Numbered from the stretch's first letter, positions 36,617 through 46,277 are shown. The stretch: 64,000 bases of DNA from Psychrobacter sp. Ps6 (GCF_022129235.1 NZ_JADQAI010000001.1:1-64000); one strand, 5' to 3'. Notes: a model not told the origin generated them from the letters alone. Program-made: numbers and translations.

Positions 36617-38197
36617 CTACTCCTTACTACGATAGCTGAGCGCCTCTGACACATGGGCGCTGGTAATATCGACACTCGCAGCCAAATCAGCAATCGTGCG
36701 TGCAACGCGTAACACTCGATGGTAGCCACGTGCGGATAAATTCAAGCGCTGCTGAGCAAGTTGCAATAGTTGTTTTTCGCTGTCGCCTAATTTGATGTAT
36801 TCATCGATTTCGCTCGGGCTTAGCTCATTATTAACTTTTCGTTGTCGTTTTAATTGATGCTGATGCGCGGCTGCTACTCGCTCGCGTACTTGTTTGGAAT
36901 TTTCACCTGCCTGCGCGCTTTGCAAGTCAGCAATGGGTAGGGCTGGTACGGTAATATGCAAATCAATACGATCTAATAGTGGTCCTGAGAGTTTGTCTTG
37001 ATAGCGTTTGATTTGCTCAGGCCGACAGCGGCAGCGACCTGAGATATCGCCATCATAGCCACATGGGCACGGATTCATCGCTGCGACCAGTTGAAAATTC
37101 GCTGGAAAGGTCATTTGCGAGTTAGCACGGCTAATAGTGATTTGCTTGGCTTCTAACGGCTGGCGCAATACCTCAAGCACGCTCCGATCAAACTCTGGTA
37201 ATTCATCAAGAAATAACACCCCTTTATTAGCAAGCGTAATCTCACCCGGTTTGGGCCGTGAGCCGCCGCCAACCAAAGCCACGGCTGATATGGTGTGATG
37301 CACTTGTCTAAAGGGACGTGTGCCGTAATCATAATCACTGTCTGCCACTGAATACGTACTGGCAACCTCGAGCGCATCCTCATCATTGAGATCAGGCAAT
37401 ATCGTCGGCAAACGTGAGGCCATGAGCGTTTTGCCAGAACCCGGTGGCCCTGTAAACAGCAACGAATGACCGCCAGCTGCTGCTATCTCTAGCGCGCGTC
37501 TGGCATGGTGCTGTCCTTTGACATCGGCTAAGTCCACTTGATAGCCTACATGCTGCGGTGCTGGACTGGGCTGCACCACATTCAAACACTCATAAGGTCC
37601 GCTTGGATCAGTCAGCGACTGCAAGTGGTCGCAAACTGCTTTTAGATTCTGCGCTGCTAGTACCGTCACGCCATCAACGCGGCTAGCCTCACGACCATTA
37701 TCAATCGGTACGATGAGCTTCGGTGTCTGCGCTAAATGGCTTGGCTCACTTTGCGTTTGTTCATTTGTGTCTATCGCCTGTGATAACTTTAATGCCAGTC
37801 CTTCTGCTTTAATCGCGCGGGCGACTGCCAAACTGCCGGTTACCTGCCGAAGCTCACCGTTAAGTGCCAACTCTCCAATAAATTCAAACCCCGACAACAC
37901 TTCTGGCTCAAGTTGTCCGCTTGCCGCCAATATACCAATGGCAATCGGCAAGTCCAAACGCGCGCCATCTTTAGGTAAGTCAGCGGGTGCCAAATTGATC
38001 GTGAGACGCCGATTAGGAAACTGAAATCCTGAATTAAGAATGGCAGAGCGTACCCTATCTTTACTCTCGCGCACGGCCGCTTCAGGTAGACCAACAATGG
38101 TCAATGCGGGTAATCCCTGTGACAGATGAACCTCAATGATGACCTTGGGGGCGTGCAGACCGACGACTGAGCGGGTATAGACTTGGGCAAACGACAT
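36617..38197 (-). CDS. comM: YifB/ComM-family Mg-chelatase-like AAA ATPase
   Basis: A hexameric AAA+ helicase that promotes branch migration during natural transformation in Acinetobacter and Vibrio. The 526 residues have an N-terminal Lon-protease-like domain (VVGLHAPKVIIEVHLSQGLP), Walker A GPPGSGKT (250-257), Walker B GVLFLDELPEF, the cysteine-rich CPCGY...CRCRP segment and a C-terminal Mg-chelatase domain (RGYHRVLRVARTIADL). AGGAAA lies before the ATG. Together with dprA at 56455 it suggests a DNA-uptake-competent lineage. Confidence 0.93.
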   Translation of the reverse strand: MSFAQVYTRSVVGLHAPKVIIEVHLSQGLPALTIVGLPEAAVRESKDRVRSAILNSGFQFPNRRLTINLAPADLPKDGARLDLPIAIGILAASGQLEPEVLSGFEFIGELALNGELRQVTGSLAVARAIKAEGLALKLSQAIDTNEQTQSEPSHLAQTPKLIVPIDNGREASRVDGVTVLAAQNLKAVCDHLQSLTDPSGPYECLNVVQPSPAPQHVGYQVDLADVKGQHHARRALEIAAAGGHSLLFTGPPGSGKTLMASRLPTILPDLNDEDALEVASTYSVADSDYDYGTRPFRQVHHTISAVALVGGGSRPKPGEITLANKGVLFLDELPEFDRSVLEVLRQPLEAKQITISRANSQMTFPANFQLVAAMNPCPCGYDGDISGRCRCRPEQIKRYQDKLSGPLLDRIDLHITVPALPIADLQSAQAGENSKQVRERVAAAHQHQLKRQRKVNNELSPSEIDEYIKLGDSEKQLLQLAQQRLNLSARGYHRVLRVARTIADLAASVDITSAHVSEALSYRSKE

Positions 38198-38533
38198 CAG
38201 CGTTTCCTAATATTAGAGATTAATCGATGATAAAGTATTATTTATCAGCGCGCAAATGTCGTGTTTTATAGTCTATTTTATTTACTAGCATAGTTATCAA
38301 AAATTATTATATGATAAGTAGGTGCTCTTAGGCCTCGTCTTAACTGACTTGATTTTTTGATTTACTCAATGTCTATCAAATAGGCTAGATATAGTAAAAA
38401 ATTTTCTCAGTATGGCACGTCCAGAGTTAGAAAGAGCATTGGCAATAAAAGGATTTTATTGATCATATAAAGCTCGGTGATTGCTGTTTTCTACGGCTTT
38501 ATACACACCAACTAACCATGGATGGATAAGCTT
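38198..38533. other. Divergent promoter region between comM and the acylase gene
   Basis: About 335 bp, AT-rich. A single DnaA-box-like TTATACACA lies at about 38500, without others nearby. No strong promoter, RNA gene or repeat is evident. Confidence 0.3.
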
Positions 38534-40984
38534 ATGAGCATCGATATGCTTAATCGGCGTGTGCCTAGGCTCGCGCTACTCACAGTGGCAGTTTCTATAG
38601 GGTTATCTGGTTGTTTCGGCGACGACGATAACGATTCATTTACCTCTCAATCAACTTATTCAGCAAACATTCAGCGTACCGAGTTCGGTATACCTCATAT
38701 CACTGCCAAAGACTATAAAGGACTTGGTTACGGCGTGGGTTATGCTTTTGCCGAGGATAATATCTGCTCGCTGGCACGTGAAGTCGTTGTGGCTAGCGGC
38801 CAAAGTATGCGGTATCTGGGCGACGAAGGTGATGTGGACAGCGACGTTTTTTATACGTGGTATAACTCTCCGGAGAGACGCGCTAAATTTTTGGCCGCTC
38901 AGGATCCAGAGGTCGTTGATGCGGTCACTGGTTACGCGGCTGGCTATAGCCGATACCTACGGGATAAAGGGGTTGATAACATCAACCCTGATTGTGCGGG
39001 TGCAGAATGGGTACGTGAAATCACAATTGATGATTTGCTGACCGTATATGGCAAAGCGAACCTGCGCGGTGGACTGTCTAACTTTGTCCGACCCATCGTA
39101 GCGGCCGCACCGCCTGATCAAAATACAACGATGAACAGCAGTAGAATGCGTACTGTGAGTCCAGAGCCAGTAGCCGAGTTTGATAACTCCACGATCAATG
39201 CGATGAAAGGTGGCAGCAATGCTTATGCTTTTGGCAGCGAGGTAACTGGTACAGATAGTGGCATCTTATATGGCAATCCGCATGAGCCATGGGAAGGTGT
39301 ACAGCGCTTTTACGAGTTTCATTTGACCTTGCCAGGCGAGCTTGATGTGATGGGCGCCGCTCAGCAAGGTCAACCCTTTATTAACATCGGCTTTAACAAG
39401 GATGTGGCTTGGAGCCATACAGTTTCTACAGCCAAACGCTTCACCCTTTACCAGCTCAGTTTGGTAAACGGCAATCCTATGAAATATAACTATCAAAACA
39501 GTGCAGGTGTGTTTGAGCAACGTGATATCGAAAAAGTCGATGTGACCATTCAACTGCCGAACAATCAGACATTGGTTCGTCCTATCTACTTATCACAGTA
39601 TGGACCTATGCTGAACGTGAAAGCGTTGAACGGTCAATTACCTAACTGGGGCGATAACAATCTCGCTTATACGATCCGTGATGCAGCTTCTGAAAACCCG
39701 CGTGCCCTGAACCAATGGCGCAGTATGAACAAAGCACGCAGTGTGGAAGACTTGGTTGATAGAATGCAAGATACCCTTGGTCTTGGTTTCGTCAATACCA
39801 TTGCTACTGATCGCTATGGTAAAGCACTATATGCCGATATCTCAACCGTACCGCATGTTACCAAGCAACAACTAGAATCTTGTAGTGCCAATGCTGGTCC
39901 ATTCCTTGGCGCGTTGATTGCATCAGACTTGCCAGCACTAAACGGAGCCACAGCTGCCTGTGAATGGGGCAATGATGCTGACTCGCCGCAAGCAGGTATT
40001 TTCGGCCGCTCAAATCTGCCTTTCTTAATTCGTGATGATTACGTCGCCAACTCGAATGACAGCTACTGGTTGAGCAACCTCAAGCAGCCATTGACTGGTT
40101 TCTCACCTCTCCTACGTCGTCGTCTATCACCATTTTTAGGGCCTAATGCCGTAGACGGTGTGCCGTTACTCATGCGTTCGCGCATGGGACTGACACAGAT
40201 CTTAGACCGACTCAGCAACAAAGACCAACTTGGTGGCAACACTTTTAATTTAAATAATATGCAAGACGTTGTCTATGGCAACCGCAGCTACGTCGCCGAG
40301 CTCGTACTCGATGATGTGTTGGCAGACTGTACAGCCAATCCTGTGATGCCACTGACCAGCGGTGGTACGATCGATGCCACTCAGGCTTGTGCCGTTTTGA
40401 GCAATTGGGATCGTCGTGATAATTTAGATAGTAAAGGCGCTCATGTATTTAGAGAATTCTGGCGCAAGGTCAATTTTACGGAAACCACGGACGATGCATT
40501 CAATGTAAAGTTTGATATTAACGACCCTGTCAACACGCCTCGTGACCTCATTATCAATGACAATACCCGCAGCGCATTGGGAGATGCGATTGCCTTCTTT
40601 AATAGCAAAAATATAGCGCTTGATGCAACTTTGGCAGATCTACAATATGTCATTGATGCAGGCAATAATAATGAAAAAATACCTATGCATGGTGGACTTG
40701 GACGCGAAGGTATATTTAACGTTGCTCAAGGTCCAGGACTAAACGAAGATGGTACTTATAAGCCAATTACCAATGGTCCTACCTATATGCAGACCGTCAC
40801 CTTTGATAGTAAAGGACCCGTCGTAGAGGCACTATTGGCTTATTCACAAGCCTCAGACAGTACACGCCCTCACCATCGTGATCAGACACGTCGTTACTCA
40901 GCTAAAGACTGGATACGCTTACCGTTTAGTCAAGCTGAAGTGAACGACCAGGCCGTTGGTAATAGCCTTCAGCTAAGAGAATAG
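38534..40984 (+). CDS. Penicillin-amidase-family acylase (Ntn-hydrolase), lipoprotein
   Basis: An 816-residue precursor of the penicillin/acyl-homoserine-lactone acylase family. A lipoprotein signal ends in GLSGC (Cys27), so the enzyme is probably lipid-anchored to the envelope. The alpha-chain contains RTEFGIPHI and GVGYAFAEDNICSLA. The self-cleavage site is G227-Ser228 in KGGSNAYAFG, where Ser228 becomes the N-terminal nucleophile. The beta-chain begins with SNAYAFGSEVT and continues GNPHEPWEG. Family members include AHL acylases such as PvdQ and QuiP, but AHL activity cannot be told from sequence. It is a single-gene unit with a terminator. Confidence 0.88.
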   Translation: MSIDMLNRRVPRLALLTVAVSIGLSGCFGDDDNDSFTSQSTYSANIQRTEFGIPHITAKDYKGLGYGVGYAFAEDNICSLAREVVVASGQSMRYLGDEGDVDSDVFYTWYNSPERRAKFLAAQDPEVVDAVTGYAAGYSRYLRDKGVDNINPDCAGAEWVREITIDDLLTVYGKANLRGGLSNFVRPIVAAAPPDQNTTMNSSRMRTVSPEPVAEFDNSTINAMKGGSNAYAFGSEVTGTDSGILYGNPHEPWEGVQRFYEFHLTLPGELDVMGAAQQGQPFINIGFNKDVAWSHTVSTAKRFTLYQLSLVNGNPMKYNYQNSAGVFEQRDIEKVDVTIQLPNNQTLVRPIYLSQYGPMLNVKALNGQLPNWGDNNLAYTIRDAASENPRALNQWRSMNKARSVEDLVDRMQDTLGLGFVNTIATDRYGKALYADISTVPHVTKQQLESCSANAGPFLGALIASDLPALNGATAACEWGNDADSPQAGIFGRSNLPFLIRDDYVANSNDSYWLSNLKQPLTGFSPLLRRRLSPFLGPNAVDGVPLLMRSRMGLTQILDRLSNKDQLGGNTFNLNNMQDVVYGNRSYVAELVLDDVLADCTANPVMPLTSGGTIDATQACAVLSNWDRRDNLDSKGAHVFREFWRKVNFTETTDDAFNVKFDINDPVNTPRDLIINDNTRSALGDAIAFFNSKNIALDATLADLQYVIDAGNNNEKIPMHGGLGREGIFNVAQGPGLNEDGTYKPITNGPTYMQTVTFDSKGPVVEALLAYSQASDSTRPHHRDQTRRYSAKDWIRLPFSQAEVNDQAVGNSLQLRE

Positions 40985-41010
40985 TTTTCATAGAAAAAAG
41001 CATAAATATA

Positions 41011-41039
41011 AAAGACCTCAGCTCAGTGCTGGGGTTTTT
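41011..41039 (+). terminator. Rho-independent terminator of the acylase gene
   Basis: Stem ACCTCAGC (41015-41022) / GCTGGGGT (41028-41035) with one G-U, loop TCAGT, then T5. Confidence 0.82.
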
Positions 41040-41268
41040 CATATTTGCATAACAACCCTTCTTCAACACCTAAGTACACGCACCGACCTCCCCACTGCTA
41101 ATAAGGATTTGCTATACTAGCTGCTACATATTTAGCAGCACCTATTTCTACTAATAGACGATTCAAATAGCTCTAGTAACCATTATAAAAACACAAAATC
41201 GACTCCAAATATGAGTCCTTGACAGTACAAAATCCAGCAGTGTCGAGAGTCAAAACGAGGAATACCGC

Positions 41269-42825
41269 ATGACAGACTATTCAGAGCCGAACACTCAGCA
41301 GCCCTACAACCGTGCGGACGAGCCGCCAACCACTGTGCGCCCTGTTATGCAACCAGACAACCCTTATGCCAGTACACGCGGCAGTATCACCAGTAAGCAG
41401 CTACCAGCATTTGATGAGGCGATCATCAATAAGTACAATCGTTCGGGACCACGTTATACCTCTTATCCAACTGCTCTAGAGTTCACGCCAATACCAGATA
41501 GTTTTGAGACAGTTGGTCTTGAAACAAAAATCCTGCAGAATCGCGAGTCGCGTGCGCCGTTGTCTTTATATTTTCATATTCCCTTTTGTCGACACCTTTG
41601 CTATTACTGCGCTTGCAATAAGATCATTACCAAAAAAAATAGCGACTCTGGTGATTATCTGCAGTATTTAATGGCTGAGATTGCTATCAAACGTCGCTTA
41701 TTATCTGTGTCAAAGGGCCGTGATAAGCCCTTGGTCAAGCAGCTACACTTGGGCGGCGGTACGCCAACGTTTTTGCGTGATGACGAGATGGTACAACTGT
41801 GGGAGTTCTTGCAGACACAGTTTGAATTTTTGCCAGAAAATGAAGGCGACTATTCTATCGAAATCGACCCGCGGGAGCTGAGCGATAATACGCTTAAGAT
41901 ATTGCGCAACCTTGGTTTTAATCGTATCAGCTTAGGCGTGCAGGACTTAGATGAAACGGTACAAATTGCGGTCAATCGAGTGCATTCAGTAGAGCTTATT
42001 GAAAGTGTCTTGACAGAGGCGCGCGAGCTTGGTTTTCGTTCTATCAATATCGATCTGATTTATGGTTTACCGCATCAAACGCCTGCCACGTTAGACAAAA
42101 CGGTACAACGTATCATAGAGATGTCACCAGATCGTCTGTCTGTCTTTAACTACGCGCATCTACCTGAGCGTTTCAAAGCCCAGCGCCAGATCAAAGACGA
42201 AGATCTGCCTAGTCCAGCCGCCAAACTGACCATGCTTGGTGATACCGTCAATACATTAACCGAAGCGGGTTATCAATATATCGGTATCGATCACTTTGCC
42301 AGGCCTGATGATGAGTTGGCCATTGCTCAGCGCGAAGGCAAATTGCATCGTAATTTTCAGGGCTACACCATCATGGGTGACTGTGACTTATTGGGCTTTG
42401 GTGTCTCATCCATCAGTCAAATTGCCAATAGCAATACGCGCTATATCCTACAAAATGACACCGATTTGCAAAACTACCAAGCTAAGATTGATATGGCGAA
42501 AATCAATCCTACGGTTATGCCTGCCATGAAATATATTAAGACATCCATCAAAGATCGCTTACGTGAATATGTCATCATGAACCTGCTTTGCCATGACTAT
42601 CTCGATTTTAAAGATGTGAATCAAAAATTCGGTATCGATGCGATTACCTATTTTATTGATGAGATTCAACAGCTGGGCGAGATGCAAGCAGATAGACTGA
42701 TTGATATGGATGCAGCAGGTATTCGTGTCTTACCTAGAGGCCGCCTGCTAGGTCGCAATGTCGCCATGGTATTTGATGAATACTTAGAGAAGAAACATAA
42801 AAACCGTTTCTCAAAAGTGATTTAA
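41269..42825 (+). CDS. hemN: Oxygen-independent coproporphyrinogen III oxidase
   Basis: A radical-SAM enzyme that decarboxylates coproporphyrinogen III to protoporphyrinogen IX in anaerobic heme synthesis. The 518 residues have the 4Fe-4S motif C107-x3-C111-x2-C114 followed by C116 (FCRHLCYYCAC), the SAM-binding GGGTPTFL, the DPRELS segment and the HemN C-terminal domain (DCDLLGFGVSSIS). The full HemN rather than HemW type is indicated by the length and the YNRSGPRYTSYPTA N-terminal segment. About 45 N-terminal residues (Asn/Pro/Thr-rich) are an extension not seen in the family core. I found no clear FNR box upstream. A strong terminator follows. Confidence 0.93.
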   Translation: MTDYSEPNTQQPYNRADEPPTTVRPVMQPDNPYASTRGSITSKQLPAFDEAIINKYNRSGPRYTSYPTALEFTPIPDSFETVGLETKILQNRESRAPLSLYFHIPFCRHLCYYCACNKIITKKNSDSGDYLQYLMAEIAIKRRLLSVSKGRDKPLVKQLHLGGGTPTFLRDDEMVQLWEFLQTQFEFLPENEGDYSIEIDPRELSDNTLKILRNLGFNRISLGVQDLDETVQIAVNRVHSVELIESVLTEARELGFRSINIDLIYGLPHQTPATLDKTVQRIIEMSPDRLSVFNYAHLPERFKAQRQIKDEDLPSPAAKLTMLGDTVNTLTEAGYQYIGIDHFARPDDELAIAQREGKLHRNFQGYTIMGDCDLLGFGVSSISQIANSNTRYILQNDTDLQNYQAKIDMAKINPTVMPAMKYIKTSIKDRLREYVIMNLLCHDYLDFKDVNQKFGIDAITYFIDEIQQLGEMQADRLIDMDAAGIRVLPRGRLLGRNVAMVFDEYLEKKHKNRFSKVI

Positions 42826-42857
42826 GTTAATTAGCATTCAAACCATTTATTAAATGT

Positions 42858-42886
42858 AAAAAAGACCTCACTTGAGGTCTTTTTTA
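42858..42886. terminator. Bidirectional terminator between hemN and the stomatin-like gene
   Basis: A perfect palindrome, A6-GACCTCA-CT-TGAGGTC-T6, lies between the convergent genes and can work for both. Confidence 0.88.
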
Positions 42887-42903
42887 GATATTACTGTGGA
42901 TAT

Positions 42904-43785
42904 TTACAGCTTTAATTTATCGCCAACCATGCCTTTAACAGTGCTCAAAATATCGGCTGGCAACACTACCATTTTTGAATTGTCAGACTCTGCTAGTTGG
43001 CGAATAGACTTGATGTACTGCTCGCCAAGTAAATAGACAATCGGCATCTCTTCATCACCCATCGCCGCTGTGATAAGACGGATTGATTCCTCCGAGCCTT
43101 TAGCCAGTACCACTTGCGCCTCAGCATCGCGACGTGAAGCTTCCAGACGACCATCTGCTTCCAAAATAGCCGCTTGTTTTTGACCATCGGCACGAGTAAC
43201 GGTCGCACGGCGTAAACGCTCTGCCGCTGCTTGCTCTTCCATAGAGGCTTGCATGGTTTGCGATGGGTTAATGTCTTGAATCTCTACAGTTTTAAGCGTA
43301 ATACCCCAATCTGCGATATCTTCTGAAATCGCATGTTTGAGCAAGGCTTTAATCTCATCACGACTCGATAAGGCATTATCCAAATCCATCTCACCAATAA
43401 TCGAGCGCAAGGAAGTTTGTACCAAGTTGCGGATACCATGCTCATAATCTTCAATACCGTAGACCGCTTTGTCTGGACGCAGGATGTTGATATAAGCCAC
43501 AGCATTAGCGATGATAACGACGTTATCACGGGTGATGACCTCTTGTGATGGAATGTCTAATACGATGTCTTTTGTGGTGACTTTATAAGCGACTCTATCC
43601 ACAAAAGGAATGATAATGCTAAATCCTGGCTCTAGTGTTTGCTGATATTTACCTAGCCGCTGCACGACCCACTTATACCCTTGCGGGACGATACAAACGC
43701 CTTTAAAAACGGTAAAAATCACCAATGCTACTAATACCAGCATCACGATACCGACGCCATTTAAACTACTCAAGATGCTACCCAT
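42904..43785 (-). CDS. SPFH/stomatin-like membrane protein (QmcA-type)
   Basis: A 293-residue slipin/stomatin with an N-terminal membrane helix (about 8-29) and the SPFH core: VPQGYKWVVQRLGKYQQTLEPGF, TTKDIVLDIPSQEVITRDNV, and AEADGRLEASRRDAEAQ in the C-terminal coiled coil. Such proteins form rings in membrane microdomains and modulate proteases such as FtsH. The start at 43785 has AAGGAG 6 nt upstream; the frame to 43803 adds six residues. The NfeD-like gene is 90 bp upstream on the same strand, the usual operon partner of this family. Confidence 0.9.
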   Translation of the reverse strand: MGSILSSLNGVGIVMLVLVALVIFTVFKGVCIVPQGYKWVVQRLGKYQQTLEPGFSIIIPFVDRVAYKVTTKDIVLDIPSQEVITRDNVVIIANAVAYINILRPDKAVYGIEDYEHGIRNLVQTSLRSIIGEMDLDNALSSRDEIKALLKHAISEDIADWGITLKTVEIQDINPSQTMQASMEEQAAAERLRRATVTRADGQKQAAILEADGRLEASRRDAEAQVVLAKGSEESIRLITAAMGDEEMPIVYLLGEQYIKSIRQLAESDNSKMVVLPADILSTVKGMVGDKLKL

Positions 43786-43875
43786 GTGATTCTCCTTAAC
43801 CATCGCTTTATTTGCCAGCGACGTGATTTATGTCCTTTTTTTCTTAATTTAAAAATCTTTGGTACCTGATGACGT

Positions 43876-44490
43876 TTATTTGCTAGTACCTGTCTCTTTG
43901 AGATCAGGTTTGTGCAAGCTCAGTCTACTCGCTTTAGATTGTTTGGCAGGCATTTGGCTACTTGCAGGCACTTGGCTGTTGATCGTCGGGGTAATATTTG
44001 GCTGTATGGTTTTGGGTGCTTGGAGGCGCTGCGTGGGTGCAACCACCATCTCATCGCCGACCACCTTTATGACCACCACCCGATCACCTGTCTCGACATT
44101 CACGCCTGCTGTGCGACATGGCCACTCATCTGCACCCCAAATAGGCACGTTAAAACGCACCATACCTGAAATACCTTTTTGCGGTTTGACCACGATCATA
44201 CCCGTCTCACCAATAATCAGATCGCTACTCTGCCCCGCCTTTTTGCGGTTCATGGACAGCGGCTTGATGTATTTGACCCAAGCATACATAAACAAAACCG
44301 ATAGCGTAAGCCAGATCAATACTTGAAATAATAACGGAATAGGCAACAGCCACGCTAAAGCGGCAACGATCACGGCGGCGGCTCCAAACCAAAGGCTGGC
44401 AAAGGTCGGAATAAATATCTCAGCAATCATCAAGGAGAAGCCCAACACCAACCAATGCCAAGGTTCAATCATCCAGATAGTCTCAATCAT
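43876..44490 (-). CDS. NfeD-like membrane protein
   Basis: A 204-residue inner-membrane protein. Hydrophobic helices fill about residues 10-95 (WHWLVLGFSLMIAEIFIP, LWFGAAAVIVAALAWL, LIWLTLSVLFMYAW). An OB-fold NfeD domain follows at about 110-165 (IGETGMIVVKPQKGISG...VEVGDRVVVIKVVGDEMVV-type pattern). A Pro/Gln/Ser-rich tail ends it. NfeD proteins are genetically linked to stomatin-like SPFH proteins and are thought to assemble with them. Here the SPFH gene follows 90 bp downstream. Confidence 0.87.
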   Translation of the reverse strand: MIETIWMIEPWHWLVLGFSLMIAEIFIPTFASLWFGAAAVIVAALAWLLPIPLLFQVLIWLTLSVLFMYAWVKYIKPLSMNRKKAGQSSDLIIGETGMIVVKPQKGISGMVRFNVPIWGADEWPCRTAGVNVETGDRVVVIKVVGDEMVVAPTQRLQAPKTIQPNITPTINSQVPASSQMPAKQSKASRLSLHKPDLKETGTSK

Positions 44491-44630
44491 CGCTGCCTAC
44501 TCCTGTATCTGCCTACCTTCCAATGTAGCACAGTTTTGCAGATAATATTATCTTGAAAATCAATTACCTATTATTATTTATGGTGTAGTATTTTGATAAA
44601 ACAAGTACAATGAATGCTAAAATTGGCACG

Positions 44631-44662
44631 AAAAAAACGACCACTTAAAGTGATCGTTTTTT
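44631..44662 (-). terminator. Terminator of the first outer-membrane barrel gene
   Basis: Read on the minus strand the arms ACGATCACT / AGTGGTCGT pair fully with one G-U, followed by a T-run. On the plus strand the same position is a C-A mismatch, so the hairpin is better suited to minus-strand transcripts, which is the direction of the gene. Confidence 0.78.
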
Positions 44663-44684
44663 AGTCATCCACACAAATGAAAGC

Positions 44685-45236
44685 TTAGAATTTGTAATGT
44701 GCACCAAGAGTTAATAGCGTAAGGTCTTCAGCAACATAGTCATATTCAGCTTCAACACTCACGTTAGGGTTGAAGTTATAACCCAAGCCAATACCGCCCG
44801 CTACACCACTGTCGCTATCGCTATCACTTCCAGAGTTTCCAAGAATATCTTCAGCAGAAACTTCAATCTCAGCTTTAGCAAAGCCTAGTTTACCTTTTGC
44901 ATATAAACCAGTATTTGGGAATGCATAACGGTAAGTACCATAAGCACCATAAGTTTTTAGATCAAATTCAGCGTCAATGCCACTGTTACCTGTATCAACA
45001 TCAGCGTCATTAGAGCCTACATACTCAATCTCAGCACCAAAGTTAGGATCGAAGTTATAACCAGCATAAACGCCATATGCAGTTGGATCATCTAAATCAT
45101 CAGCATCTACCATGAATTGACCAGCTTTAATACCAACGTACGATTGGCCAGCACCATAAGAAATGGCTGCTTGTGCGCTCATGGTCATTACTGAGCCTGC
45201 GATTACTGCAAGTAACGCTTTTTGTAGATTTTTCAT
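44685..45236 (-). CDS. OmpA-type beta-barrel outer-membrane protein, paralog 1
   Basis: A 183-residue protein with a clear signal peptide (MKNLQKALLAVIAGSVMTMSAQA, cleavage about residue 23) and a mature part of eight amphipathic strands ending in Phe (HYKF), the outer-membrane barrel signature. Strands YVGIKAGQF, YGVYAGYNF, GAEIEYVG and YGAYGTYRY alternate with acidic loops rich in Asp, Ser and Gly. No periplasmic OmpA peptidoglycan domain is present. It is closely related to the next gene. Adhesion, permeability or phage-receptor roles are all possible. Confidence 0.85.
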   Translation of the reverse strand: MKNLQKALLAVIAGSVMTMSAQAAISYGAGQSYVGIKAGQFMVDADDLDDPTAYGVYAGYNFDPNFGAEIEYVGSNDADVDTGNSGIDAEFDLKTYGAYGTYRYAFPNTGLYAKGKLGFAKAEIEVSAEDILGNSGSDSDSDSGVAGGIGLGYNFNPNVSVEAEYDYVAEDLTLLTLGAHYKF

Positions 45237-45390
45237 AAACTATTCTCAACCTTGGATTCAATAAACAAATAATTTGTTGAATATCAAATACTACTCAACT
45301 ATTTTCTACTTGTTATTAGTAGTGGCGGTATCATACCAAATTATTTACTAAAGTAAACATATGTTGCAAAAATATTTTATAGACATAAAA

Positions 45391-45418
45391 AAACGACCAT
45401 ATAAAATGGTCGTTTCTT
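45391..45418 (-). terminator. Terminator of the second outer-membrane barrel gene
   Basis: A perfect 10-bp stem AAACGACCAT / ATGGTCGTTT with a 5-nt loop; on the minus strand it is followed by T7. Confidence 0.82.
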
Positions 45419-45454
45419 TGTTTTTGACTATGGTTATAGGCAAGCTATATTAGC

Positions 45455-45994
45455 TTAGAACTTTAAGTTAGCGCCAACAGTAAGCAGCTTAGTATCTGCA
45501 TCACTATCCATCATGGCATACTCTGTTTCGACATTGAAGTTAGGATTCACTGCGTAACCAAGACCGACACCACCGGCAATACCAGTATCACTCACTGAAT
45601 CGCTGCTACCATTATTAAAATCAGCTTCTAGCTCTGTTTTAGCGATACCAAGTTTACCTTTGGCATAGAGTGCAGTATTTGGGAACATATAACGGTAAGT
45701 GCCGTATGCACCATAAGTTTTGGTATCGTAGTCGCCAGCATTGTTGTCTAGGTCAGCATCATCTGAACCAACATATTCAACTTCCATACCAAAGTTAGGA
45801 TCGAAGTTATAACCAGCATATACACCATAAGCAGTTGGATCGTCGCCACTTACGTCATTGTCAAATTGACCAATTTTAGCACCAACATATGGTTGACCTG
45901 TATAGCCATTACCATAGTTAACGGCGGCGTTTGCACCTACAGTAAGTAAAGAACCAGTTGCTAGTGCAAGTATAGTTTTTTGTAGAGTTTTCAT
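45455..45994 (-). CDS. OmpA-type beta-barrel outer-membrane protein, paralog 2
   Basis: A 179-residue barrel with signal peptide MKTLQKTILALATGSLLTVGANA and a C-terminal Phe (ANLKF). Its strands match those of the neighbouring paralog nearly residue for residue (VYAGYNFDPNFG, YGAYGTYRYMFPN, LYAKGKLGIAKTE), while the loops differ in length and charge. The start at 45994 has AAGGAG upstream; the longer frame to 46027 lacks one. The pair arose by tandem duplication, and each copy has its own terminator and promoter region, so the two can be expressed separately. Confidence 0.85.
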   Translation of the reverse strand: MKTLQKTILALATGSLLTVGANAAVNYGNGYTGQPYVGAKIGQFDNDVSGDDPTAYGVYAGYNFDPNFGMEVEYVGSDDADLDNNAGDYDTKTYGAYGTYRYMFPNTALYAKGKLGIAKTELEADFNNGSSDSVSDTGIAGGVGLGYAVNPNFNVETEYAMMDSDADTKLLTVGANLKF

Positions 45995-46277
45995 TATTAG
46001 CTCCTTCAAGTAAGTTTGGACAAACAAGTTATTTATTTATATTGGCTTTGTAGCCCTATCGCCTTGTCTGCTAACGATGAGTACATAGTAACAAACTATT
46101 TCAGACACTCTGTCAGTGTTTAATGGTATGAGAGTTAAGATTTGAAAGCGTTTATCAGTGTGTGGGTTACAAAGGCTGGTATATGAAACTTTTTGTTACA
46201 CGTCACGTTTTTGTGCAATAATCCCTACTCATTGTGTTTCGCATATACTGACGAATAAAGAAAAAGGACGGCTCTAT

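Noticed and set aside
38490-38510. DnaA box TTATACACA as sign of oriC
   Set aside because: A single match without a cluster of boxes, AT-rich unwinding region or dnaA nearby is not evidence for an origin.
41040-41268. FNR/Anr site upstream of hemN
   Set aside because: No TTGAT-N4-ATCAA-like sequence found despite the expected anaerobic control.
46081-46277. BirA operator upstream of bioF
   Set aside because: GGTTACAA and TTGTTACAC segments occur but in the wrong arrangement and with poor symmetry.
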